From assembly GCA_903859215.1 (NCBI GenBank), contig CAIOLW010000274.1:1-43820 (forward strand): a stretch of DNA of 43,820 nt, written 5' to 3'. The position numbers and the translations under genes are program-made. Numbering within the stretch: position 1 is the first letter of the stretch; each line of letters opens with the position of its first letter. Below, piece after piece: positions 1 to 7,578 of this stretch. The DNA is from an uncultured bacterium (GTDB taxonomy: Bacteria > Krumholzibacteriota > Krumholzibacteriia > LZORAL124-64-63). Below the pieces are notes generated by a model. It did not search any database and had not been told where the DNA came from. It saw nothing but the letters and a program-made list of their open reading frames with translations.

Positions 1-62
1 CCCCTCACGACATGTTCGTCCGGGAAACCCGTCCCGCACCCTCGAAAAGGGAGAGTGGTTCG

Positions 63-2774
63 ATGCCGAGTCTTTGCAGGAAATCGTCGCCGTCGTGGCG
101 GTGGCTGCCGGTCGTGCTGCTGACGGCCATGACGCTGACGGTCATGACGCTGACGTCTTGGGCGCTGGCGCCCGCGGCGCTCTGTGCGCCCGCGGCCGTG
201 GCTGACCACATCGTCATCTCCGAAGTCCAGACGCTCGACGCGGTCGCCCCGCGCGCGGCCAGCGAGTTCGTGGAGATCACCAATCCGACCGGTACGGCGA
301 TCGACCTCGGCCAGTACTACCTGACCGACGGGACGTTCTCGAACAACAGCCAGTACTACTGGCGCATCGCCGAACCGACGCCGACCACGGCGACGGCGGG
401 CGGCGGCGCCTTCGGCGATTTCCACGCGCGGTTCCCGAGCGGCTACATGCTGGCCGCCGGCGACACCATCGTCGTGTCCCTGGCCGGAAGCACGAAGTAC
501 CAGACCGCGTATGGACGCGCGCCGGACTTCGAGCTCTACGAGGACGGACTGGCGCCGGACAACGTGCCGGAGATGGTCGAGGCCTTCCCGGGCGCGATCT
601 CGGCCGGTCTCGGCAGCGCCGCCTCCAACGCGCCTTCGCTGGCCGAGAACGGCGAGAGCCTGGTGCTCTACCGCTGGAACGGCAGCAGCGACCTGGTCCA
701 GGACGTGGATTACATCCGCTGGGGCGCGGGCACGACCGTCTGCTTCGACAAGACCGGCGTCAGCGTCGGGTCGTCGGTCTACCTGGCCGACACGCCGCTC
801 GCAAGCCAGGTCCCCGTGTCCGTCTCGGCGCTGACGCCTCCCAACGCGTACTCCCGCCTGTCGGCCGACGAGGGCGCCGAGGTGGTCAGTGGCGGCAACG
901 GCCTGACCGGCCACAACGAGACCAGCGAGAACCTGTCGACGACCTGGCGCACGGCAACCCAGGTGCTGCCGGCGCCGCCTGCGTCGCCGTTCGCAGCGGC
1001 CCCGATCGTCACCGGGACGGCCCACGCACCGGCCACGCCGGTCATCGGCGAGGCGGTCACTGTGTCGGTTACCGCCGTGTCGGCAACCGCCGTCTCCTCG
1101 GCCACGTTCCACTACACGGTCAACGGCGGCTCGGACAACCAGGTGGCCGGCGCCGTGTCGAGCGGGAACACCTGGTCGGCCGCGTTTCCGGCGCAGGCCG
1201 AGGGCACCGTGGTCCGCTGGTGGGTCAGCGTGGCCAACACCGCCGGCGGCACGGCGATCTACCCGTCGGCCGCGCCGCGATTCACGTCCACGTGGACCGT
1301 GATCGCGCCGCCGCCGCCGACCATCACGGCCTTCAGCCAGAGCCCCGCGGTGCCGTACGCCGACCTGCCGGCCACGCTTTCGGTGACGGCGACCTCGGTC
1401 AGCGCGCTGGCCGGCGCCGTGTTCCACTACAACGTGGGCGGCGGCGCCTACGCACAGTTGACCGGTACGTCGCAGGGCGGCGGCACGTACACGGCCACGG
1501 TGCCCGGGCAGGACGCCGGCGCGGTGGTCACCTGGTACGCCGTGGTGACGAACCAGGCCGCGCTGAGCGCCAGCAGCCCCGCCGACGCGCCCGCGTCGAC
1601 GCATGGCTGGACGGTGGCGGCGGCGCCGGATCCGAAACTGCTGCTGACGGAAGTCTGCACGCTGGGCAGCGACCAGGAGTTCATCGAGATCTGCAATCCC
1701 AGCCGGCAGAGCGTGAACCTGAGCGACTACTACCTGTCGGACGCCATCTACTTCACGGCCAACACCGGGTACTGGAACATGGGAGCCGGCGTGCCGAACG
1801 TCGACTCGGTCGGTGGCGGCGCCTTCACCGATTTCACGGCCCGCTTTCCGGACGGCTACTCCATCGCCGCCGGCGACACCATCGTGGTCTCGATCGCCGG
1901 CAGCACGAAGTTCACGGCTTCCTTCGGCTTCGAGCCGGACCTTGAACTGTACGAGGACGATGCGTTCCCGGACGCCGTGCCCGACATGCGGTCGATCTTC
2001 CCCGAGCCGAACAACAGCATCATCACGCCGGCCGCGGGCTCGAACACGGGCTCGATTCCGAGCCTGACGAACAACGGCGAACCCGTCATCCTGTTCAAGT
2101 GGACGCAGGGCAGCGCCCTGGTGACGGACGTCGACGTCTTCGTCTGGCTGACGCCGGCTTCGACGAATACGGCGTTCATGTTCAGCAAGACCGGCAAGTC
2201 GGTGGGATCATCGACGTACCTGCCGGATACGGCGGTGGCGCAGCAGCATCCGTTCACGACGCTGCTGACGTTCGGCAGTTCATACACGCGCATCGACCCT
2301 ACCGAAGGTTCCCAGATCACCAGCGGCAGCAACGGCGTGGGCGGGCGCGACGAGCTCAGCGAGAACTGGGCCGTCACCTGGGCGATCAGGCCGTCCGACC
2401 CGTCGCGTCCGCGCGTCATCGAGACCGGCGAGAAGGGCAAGATCGAACTGGTGGTGCCGGCCAAGACGTTCCTGCCCTCTTTGGGCGAGACGTTCCCGAT
2501 CAAGTTCGTCAGCCGGCCCCGCAGCGAGACCCGGGTGCGGCTGTACGACCGCGAGGGGCGCCTCGTGCGCACCATCTTCGACAGCCGCTTCAACGGCGCG
2601 CCGTCCACCACGCCGGGTCGCTATACGACGGCCCAGTGGAACGGCCTCGACGAGACGATGCAGTCTGTCGACGGCGGCATGTACATCGTGCACCTGTCGG
2701 TGGTCGACAAGGCCACCGGCGCCGAGGAAACCCGCACCGCCCCCGTGGTTGTCGCCACGCGGCTGAGCAAATAG
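63..2774 (+). CDS. Secreted two-lamin-tail-domain protein with FlgD-like C-terminal domain
   Basis: About 903 residues. An in-frame ATG lies at 12, but the ATG at 63 is preceded by a good ribosome site (AAAGGGAGAG near 46-55) and gives a clean signal peptide (basic start, then a hydrophobic stretch to about residue 45), so I chose 63. Domain order seen: lamin-tail domain (about 49-300, beginning HIVISEVQTLDA), two Ig-like modules (about 316-412 and 416-520), a second lamin-tail domain (about 525-780, LLLTEVCTLGSDQEFIEI), then a FlgD-type Ig module (about 810-903, VRLYDREGRLVRTIFD). Lamin-tail domains in bacteria are found on secreted proteins, often with nucleases or phosphatases; no catalytic domain is visible here. 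The FlgD-like tail resembles C-terminal sorting modules of FCB-group secreted proteins. First gene of a five-gene operon; the next start is 12 bases after the stop. Function unproven, probably a surface or extracellular binding protein. Confidence 0.85.
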   Translation: MPSLCRKSSPSWRWLPVVLLTAMTLTVMTLTSWALAPAALCAPAAVADHIVISEVQTLDAVAPRAASEFVEITNPTGTAIDLGQYYLTDGTFSNNSQYYWRIAEPTPTTATAGGGAFGDFHARFPSGYMLAAGDTIVVSLAGSTKYQTAYGRAPDFELYEDGLAPDNVPEMVEAFPGAISAGLGSAASNAPSLAENGESLVLYRWNGSSDLVQDVDYIRWGAGTTVCFDKTGVSVGSSVYLADTPLASQVPVSVSALTPPNAYSRLSADEGAEVVSGGNGLTGHNETSENLSTTWRTATQVLPAPPASPFAAAPIVTGTAHAPATPVIGEAVTVSVTAVSATAVSSATFHYTVNGGSDNQVAGAVSSGNTWSAAFPAQAEGTVVRWWVSVANTAGGTAIYPSAAPRFTSTWTVIAPPPPTITAFSQSPAVPYADLPATLSVTATSVSALAGAVFHYNVGGGAYAQLTGTSQGGGTYTATVPGQDAGAVVTWYAVVTNQAALSASSPADAPASTHGWTVAAAPDPKLLLTEVCTLGSDQEFIEICNPSRQSVNLSDYYLSDAIYFTANTGYWNMGAGVPNVDSVGGGAFTDFTARFPDGYSIAAGDTIVVSIAGSTKFTASFGFEPDLELYEDDAFPDAVPDMRSIFPEPNNSIITPAAGSNTGSIPSLTNNGEPVILFKWTQGSALVTDVDVFVWLTPASTNTAFMFSKTGKSVGSSTYLPDTAVAQQHPFTTLLTFGSSYTRIDPTEGSQITSGSNGVGGRDELSENWAVTWAIRPSDPSRPRVIETGEKGKIELVVPAKTFLPSLGETFPIKFVSRPRSETRVRLYDREGRLVRTIFDSRFNGAPSTTPGRYTTAQWNGLDETMQSVDGGMYIVHLSVVDKATGAEETRTAPVVVATRLSK
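128..155 (+). repeat. 13-bp direct repeat (period 15) in signal-peptide codons
   Basis: CATGACGCTGACG occurs at 128-140 and again at 143-155. It lies in frame within the hydrophobic core of the signal peptide of the lamin-tail protein and repeats the residues MTLT. It looks like a slippage duplication that lengthens the hydrophobic core without breaking the frame. Confidence 0.7.
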
Positions 2775-2786
2775 GAAGGGCGAGCG

Positions 2787-3674
2787 ATGATCCGCAAAGC
2801 AACAATCCTGCTGATCCTGGCCGGGCTCGTCCTGGCGGCGCCGGCGGGAGCCTACTTCGAATCCACGCCCGTCAGCGCCCGTTCGCGGGCGATGGGCGAG
2901 TCGTTCACGGCCGTGCCCGATCCGGCCTTTGCCGCGTTCCAGAACGCGGCCTGGCTGGCCGACGTGCCGACCGGCGAGCTGGGTGTGTCCTACGTCCGCC
3001 CGTTCGGGTTCTCGTTCAACGATTTCTATTCGGCCGGCGCAGCTGTGCCGCTCGACGGCAAGTTCGGCAACCTCGGCGTGGGCATCACCCACTTCAAGGT
3101 GGCCACCGGCGACACGACGCTGCTGAGCGAGACGCAGGTCACGCTGGCGCACGGCTTCGAGCTCTTCTCGGACTACCATTCGCGCATCTGCCTGGGCTGG
3201 GCGCTGAACCTGTACAGCGTCAAGGCGGGACAGAGCGTCAGCGGTTTCGAGCCGGGCTCGGACACGGCGATCGGCGTCGACGCCGGCCTGACGATGCTGC
3301 TGCACAAGCGCACCCGCGCCGGCGTGCAGGTGCACAACCTGAACAACCCGACGATCGGCCTGGATGGCGAGGAACTGCCCCGCTCCCTGGTCGCGGGCAT
3401 CGCCTACGAGCCGTACGACGGCGTCATCACGACCTTCGAGTTCGACAACCGGCTCGGTGAGCTGACGCGCTACCACGGCGGCCTGGAGATGGCGATCATC
3501 GACGGTTTCTCGGTGCGCGCGGGCGTGATCACCGACCCGAACCGCCTGACCGGCGGCTTCGGCTACCGGAACGGCAATATCGGCATGGACTACGGCTTCT
3601 CCACCGGGGGCGGCACCCTCGCCAGCACGCACCAGTTCGGGCTGCGCCTGTCCTGGGGCGGGGAGGCGCCGTGA
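2787..3674 (+). CDS. PorV/PorQ-like outer-membrane beta-barrel protein
   Basis: 295 residues starting with a signal peptide (MIRKATILLILAGLVLAAPAG, cleavage near AGA-YF). The mature start (residues 23-50: SARSRAMGESFTAVPD, then FAAFQNAAWLAD) matches the N-terminal signature of the PorV/PorQ and FadL-like barrels: a Gly-rich turn followed by an asparagine-containing plug-like segment. The rest alternates short beta strands with Gly/Asp turns and ends in a typical barrel strand (HQFGLRLSWG). In Bacteroidota PorV carries C-terminally tagged cargo in type IX secretion and PorQ belongs to the same system. The gene directly follows a cargo-like protein with a FlgD-type tail, which supports an export or surface-anchoring role, but barrel proteins are hard to assign from sequence alone. 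RBS GGAAGGGCGAG precedes the ATG. Confidence 0.7.
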   Translation: MIRKATILLILAGLVLAAPAGAYFESTPVSARSRAMGESFTAVPDPAFAAFQNAAWLADVPTGELGVSYVRPFGFSFNDFYSAGAAVPLDGKFGNLGVGITHFKVATGDTTLLSETQVTLAHGFELFSDYHSRICLGWALNLYSVKAGQSVSGFEPGSDTAIGVDAGLTMLLHKRTRAGVQVHNLNNPTIGLDGEELPRSLVAGIAYEPYDGVITTFEFDNRLGELTRYHGGLEMAIIDGFSVRAGVITDPNRLTGGFGYRNGNIGMDYGFSTGGGTLASTHQFGLRLSWGGEAP

Positions 3675-3676
3675 CC

Positions 3677-6217
3677 ATGACCACCCACAACAACCGCACG
3701 GCCCGCTCGCGGTTCGCCGCGGCGGCCGTGGCGTTGGCGCTCGGCGTGGCGTTGCTGGCGGGGCTGCCCCTGGTCGGCGGCGCGGCCGGCGCGGCCCGGG
3801 CGGCGCCGGCCGCACTGAGGCAAGTCGACCTGAACAGCGCGCCGCTGGAGCAGATCCGGGCGCTGCCGATTCCGGCCGACCTGGCGCTCAGGATCTACGA
3901 GCGGCGCGTCTATGAGCGCTACTACGGCAGCGTCTACGAGCTGATGGAAGTGGACGGGATGACCGCCGCGATCCTGGAGCAGCTCAAGCCCCTGGTCGAG
4001 ACGCTCCCGCCCAAGGTCGAGGACGCGTCGATCGCCCGGCTGTCCGCCTCGTTCCGCACCGTGCGGAACTTCCTGGGCGAGGAGGGCGCCAGCGAGGGCC
4101 TGGCCGACGAGTACCTGGACCGGCTGCGGAACCCGCAGGACGTCAACGACCTGGACCTCTACGACCTGATGTCGTACCAGAACGTGTCGCCGGTCGATGC
4201 GACGGCCATCATCAAGGCGCGCACGCAGCTCGGCCACATCGAGGACGAGCGGCAGCTGCGCGGCGTGGAGGGCCTGCGGTACTTCACCTTCCGCAGCCTG
4301 CGCGACTACCTGGTCTACAACAAGAAGCAGGTGTCGCCGAACGCGCTGACCGGTTTCTACCAGACCCGCACCTGGGAAGAGAACCCGCTCGGCACCGAGA
4401 ACGACCTGCTGAACTTCGCGCTGGGCCGGCCGCGCGGCCGGTACACGACCGACCAGGTCGCCCTGATCCAGCCGGGCTGGCTGAACAAGGTGCGCCTGAG
4501 CCACGAGTCGGGCGTCCAGGCCGGGCTCCTGACGGCGCGTGAGTACGGCGAATCCGACTGGAACGAGACCACCAAGGCCTTCGTGGGCGTGACCGACAAG
4601 CACATCGGCGACTTCCGCCTGAAGTCGCTCATCTTCGGCAACTTCCGCGTCGCCTGGGGCCTCGGCCTGGTCATGGACAACACCGACTTCCTCAAGTATC
4701 GCAAGACCGGATACGGATTCGACACCCGACCGGTGGGTGTCTACGGCGACCTGTCCCGCAGCCACGAGTTCGCCCTGAGGGGCGCCGCGTTCGAGGGCGC
4801 CTGGGGCCCCGTGCAGGCCACGGCCTTCGTGTCGAGCGCCGACAAGGACGGCATCCTCAATGCCGACGGCACCATCAACCGCTACGTCGAGATGCACCCG
4901 CGTCCGGCTGCCGACTGGCTGTTGGACCGCTCGGTGGGCGGCGTGGCGACCGGCCTGCGCCGCGATGCGTTCCATGAGGACATGCTCGGCGGCGACGTGA
5001 AGGTCATGATGGCGCCCGGCACGTATCTCGGCGTCAGCGGCTACGAGGCGCGGTACGACCGCGGCTTCCGCGCCGCCGAGACCACGCTGGTCACCGACAC
5101 GAGCCTGCTCGAGGCCCGCGACTCGGAGATCTGGAACGGCTACACCAGCGTCTTCGCCGATGCCGACGGCGTGGTCCAGACGCACAAGTACCGGCGGGTG
5201 CTCGGCGCCGAGGGGCAGGCCGTCCTGGCCAATGTGGCGCTGCAGGGCGAATACGCCTTCCTGCAGAACCCGCAGCACAGCCTGTTCCACAAGGACAACC
5301 CCGACGCGTACGTCATCAACGCCTTCAGCCAGTGGGACAACCTGCACCTGCTGGCGATCTGGCGCGACTACGACGTCGGCTTCGATAACCCGTACTCGCG
5401 CGCCTTCAGCAACGACAGCCGCTACGAGATGACGCTGCTGGACGCGCCGTACCGCCTGAACGACGACCTGTACACGTGGCTCGAGACGGCCAACCCGCAA
5501 CCGAAGGCGGAAAAGGGCCTGTTCATGGACATGCGGTACAAGATCAGCCGCAACCTGACCCTGAGCAGCCTCCAGTACGACCAGTGGACGCGCAAGGCCG
5601 ACGGCGCCGACCTGATGCGGTACACCATCAAGGGCGACTACCAGCCGGTGTTCAACATCCGCCTGGGCGTGCGTCACCGGTACAGCAGTCGTTCCGAGAA
5701 CGACCCCGGGGACGTGCGCAAGTTCCGCAACTGGGAAACGCGTTGGCAGGCAGTCTTCATGCTCAGCGACTACAACCGGCTGGGCTTCACCTACGTGACG
5801 AGCAACGTCCTGTTCCCGCCGCGGCCCCGCCTCGGCGGCACGGCGGACGCGGGCGCCGGCGACCCCTCGGTCGGCACGGCGGGCAGCCTGGCCCACGCCT
5901 TCGAGGCGCGCTACGAGCACAACCTGTCGCCGGCCCTCAAGCTGGCCATGGCTACCTGCATGTACGACGGGTTCTTCTGGAATTTCGAGGGGAGCGAGTT
6001 CGTCGTCCTGGACGGCAAGGCGTTCCGCAACTGGCTGCAGTTCGAGAGCCGGATCTCCGACCGGCTGCTCTGCCAGTTGAAGGTCACGCGGGACCACAAG
6101 ATGCCGCGTGACGTCGATGTTCGTAACTTCGGCGACCCGTTCGGCAACGCGCCGGACGCCAGCAACGCGCCGCGCGACATCACCACCGTCCGTCTGCAGA
6201 TGGACTACACGTTCTGA
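3677..6217 (+). CDS. Helix-hairpin-helix protein with predicted outer-membrane barrel
   Basis: About 846 residues. A GTG at 3671 overlaps the previous stop and an ATG follows at 3677; GGGAGG at 3661-3666 could serve either, and I prefer the ATG. A long Ala-rich signal peptide is followed at about residue 50 by a ComEA-like helix-hairpin-helix (VDLNSAPLEQIRALPIPA), then a second, more divergent pair (about 150-215, including YQNVSPVDATAIIKARTQLG). From about residue 230 the chain reads as strands and turns rich in Tyr/Arg/Asp, ending in an aromatic terminal strand (VRLQMDYTF), typical of an outer-membrane barrel. HhH motifs of this kind usually bind DNA backbones without sequence specificity. 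The fusion to a barrel suggests DNA contact at the periplasmic face of the outer membrane, though HhH folds can also be structural. Sits between a PorV-like and a FadL-like barrel gene. Confidence 0.72.
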   Translation: MTTHNNRTARSRFAAAAVALALGVALLAGLPLVGGAAGAARAAPAALRQVDLNSAPLEQIRALPIPADLALRIYERRVYERYYGSVYELMEVDGMTAAILEQLKPLVETLPPKVEDASIARLSASFRTVRNFLGEEGASEGLADEYLDRLRNPQDVNDLDLYDLMSYQNVSPVDATAIIKARTQLGHIEDERQLRGVEGLRYFTFRSLRDYLVYNKKQVSPNALTGFYQTRTWEENPLGTENDLLNFALGRPRGRYTTDQVALIQPGWLNKVRLSHESGVQAGLLTAREYGESDWNETTKAFVGVTDKHIGDFRLKSLIFGNFRVAWGLGLVMDNTDFLKYRKTGYGFDTRPVGVYGDLSRSHEFALRGAAFEGAWGPVQATAFVSSADKDGILNADGTINRYVEMHPRPAADWLLDRSVGGVATGLRRDAFHEDMLGGDVKVMMAPGTYLGVSGYEARYDRGFRAAETTLVTDTSLLEARDSEIWNGYTSVFADADGVVQTHKYRRVLGAEGQAVLANVALQGEYAFLQNPQHSLFHKDNPDAYVINAFSQWDNLHLLAIWRDYDVGFDNPYSRAFSNDSRYEMTLLDAPYRLNDDLYTWLETANPQPKAEKGLFMDMRYKISRNLTLSSLQYDQWTRKADGADLMRYTIKGDYQPVFNIRLGVRHRYSSRSENDPGDVRKFRNWETRWQAVFMLSDYNRLGFTYVTSNVLFPPRPRLGGTADAGAGDPSVGTAGSLAHAFEARYEHNLSPALKLAMATCMYDGFFWNFEGSEFVVLDGKAFRNWLQFESRISDRLLCQLKVTRDHKMPRDVDVRNFGDPFGNAPDASNAPRDITTVRLQMDYTF

Positions 6218-6239
6218 CAAAGCCGAGGAGACTCTCGAG

Positions 6240-7577
6240 ATGAAGACGAGCAAGTACAGTTTCCCGAGCGGCGTGGCGGCGGTGGTCACGGCGGCGCTCA
6301 TCAGCCTGGCGCTGACTGGCGCGGCGGGGGCGGGCCCCCAGGTGACGACCACGTACGGCGACCAGTTTTCCTGGATGGGTGCCGAGGCTGCGGCCATGGG
6401 CGGCACCGGCGCGGCGATCTATCGCGGCGGCCTGTCCAACGTGTTCAATCCCGCGTTCCTCGTCGTCGAGACGGGCAAGCGGATCGACGGCGGCGTGCTG
6501 CTGACGCAGGACCACGAGGACCGCTTCCAGCCGCTGTTCGACAGCTTCGACAGCTGGGTGATCGACGCGGCCATCGCCAGCAACCGCACGCACTCGTGGC
6601 AGAGCGGCTTCGGCTTCGCAAGGCGCGTGGGTTCGGGCCCGCGGGCCGTTTCGTTCGGCGTCTCGCTGGCCGACCGTTTCCCGTTCGCCTATTCGTTCTC
6701 CGAGGAACTGCGCAACCCGAGTCCGTACCCGCCGGGGTCCGGCCAGCCGGCGCGCGACATGCTGGTCGCCATGCGCGAGCGCAACGTGACCGGCACGCTG
6801 CACGCGCTGTCGTTCGGGGCGGCGACCGAGACGAGCGAGAACGTCTCGATCGGCGCGGCCTTCCACTACAACTTCGGGACGCGCCGCGAATCGGTCAGCT
6901 CGATGGACCTGGACAACGCCGGCACCAACGACAGCTACCGCAACACCGACGAGCTGAAGCTGTCCGGGGTCAGCGCGACCGCGGGCCTGCGCGCCCACGT
7001 GAACGAGCGCCTGGACCTGGGGTTCGCGGTCGAGAGCAGTCTCAAGACCTCGGGCAACTGGCGCCGGCAGCACGTCGCGCTGTCGCCGGCCGCGGCCTCG
7101 GACACGACGCTGAGCGGCTCCTACGACTACCCGTGGTGCGCCCGCGCCGGCCTGGCCTTCCGGCCCCGGAACGAGCTGCCGACGGTGTTCACGCTCGAGA
7201 TCGAGTACCGGCCCTGGAGCGAACTGCGTGACGGCACGCTCGCGGACACGACGCCGATCCTGCAGGACGCCGCCGACGTGCGCCTGGGCGTCGAGCACCG
7301 CTTCTACAACGGCATGCCGCTGCGCTTCGGCTTCCGCCACATCAACAGCTACGCCGATCGCGATGCCGGCATGACGGCGTTCACGGCCGGCACCGGCATG
7401 AAGGTCGGTGAGGGCAACCTCAGCGCCTCGGTCGAGCTGTCGAAGCTGACTGCCGTCCTGACGCATCAGTTCCCGTACCCGGTGAACTACTTCGGCAACG
7501 CCTTCGTCACCGACCCCAGCGCCCGGGTGGAGAGCACCAGCTTCCGCGTCGGCGTCAGCTACGCGATGGAGTTCTAA
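6240..7577 (+). CDS. OmpP1/FadL-like outer-membrane protein
   Basis: 445 residues. The frame is open from 6108, but the ATG at 6240 has GAGGAG at 6225-6230 and begins a signal peptide (MKTSKYSFPSGVAAVVTAAL, then an AGAG cleavage region), so 6240 is the start. The mature N terminus (GAEAAAMGGTGAAIYRGGLS, then NVFNPAFLV) has the Gly-rich plus Asn-Pro-Ala pattern of FadL/OmpP1 plug regions. The remainder has repeated amphipathic strands and closes with a barrel strand (SFRVGVSYAMEF). FadL-family members pass hydrophobic substrates such as fatty acids or aromatics; the substrate here is not readable. It is the fourth gene of the operon, 22 bases after the HhH-barrel stop and one base before the 5'-nucleotidase start, so co-expression with the nucleotidase is very likely. 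Confidence 0.68.
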   Translation: MKTSKYSFPSGVAAVVTAALISLALTGAAGAGPQVTTTYGDQFSWMGAEAAAMGGTGAAIYRGGLSNVFNPAFLVVETGKRIDGGVLLTQDHEDRFQPLFDSFDSWVIDAAIASNRTHSWQSGFGFARRVGSGPRAVSFGVSLADRFPFAYSFSEELRNPSPYPPGSGQPARDMLVAMRERNVTGTLHALSFGAATETSENVSIGAAFHYNFGTRRESVSSMDLDNAGTNDSYRNTDELKLSGVSATAGLRAHVNERLDLGFAVESSLKTSGNWRRQHVALSPAAASDTTLSGSYDYPWCARAGLAFRPRNELPTVFTLEIEYRPWSELRDGTLADTTPILQDAADVRLGVEHRFYNGMPLRFGFRHINSYADRDAGMTAFTAGTGMKVGEGNLSASVELSKLTAVLTHQFPYPVNYFGNAFVTDPSARVESTSFRVGVSYAMEF

Positions 7578-7578
7578 G

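Noticed and set aside
3590-6406. Minus-strand open frame of over 900 codons opposite the HhH-barrel gene
   Set aside because: Low-complexity shadow composition with no motifs; the plus strand carries a signal peptide, HhH motifs and operon context.
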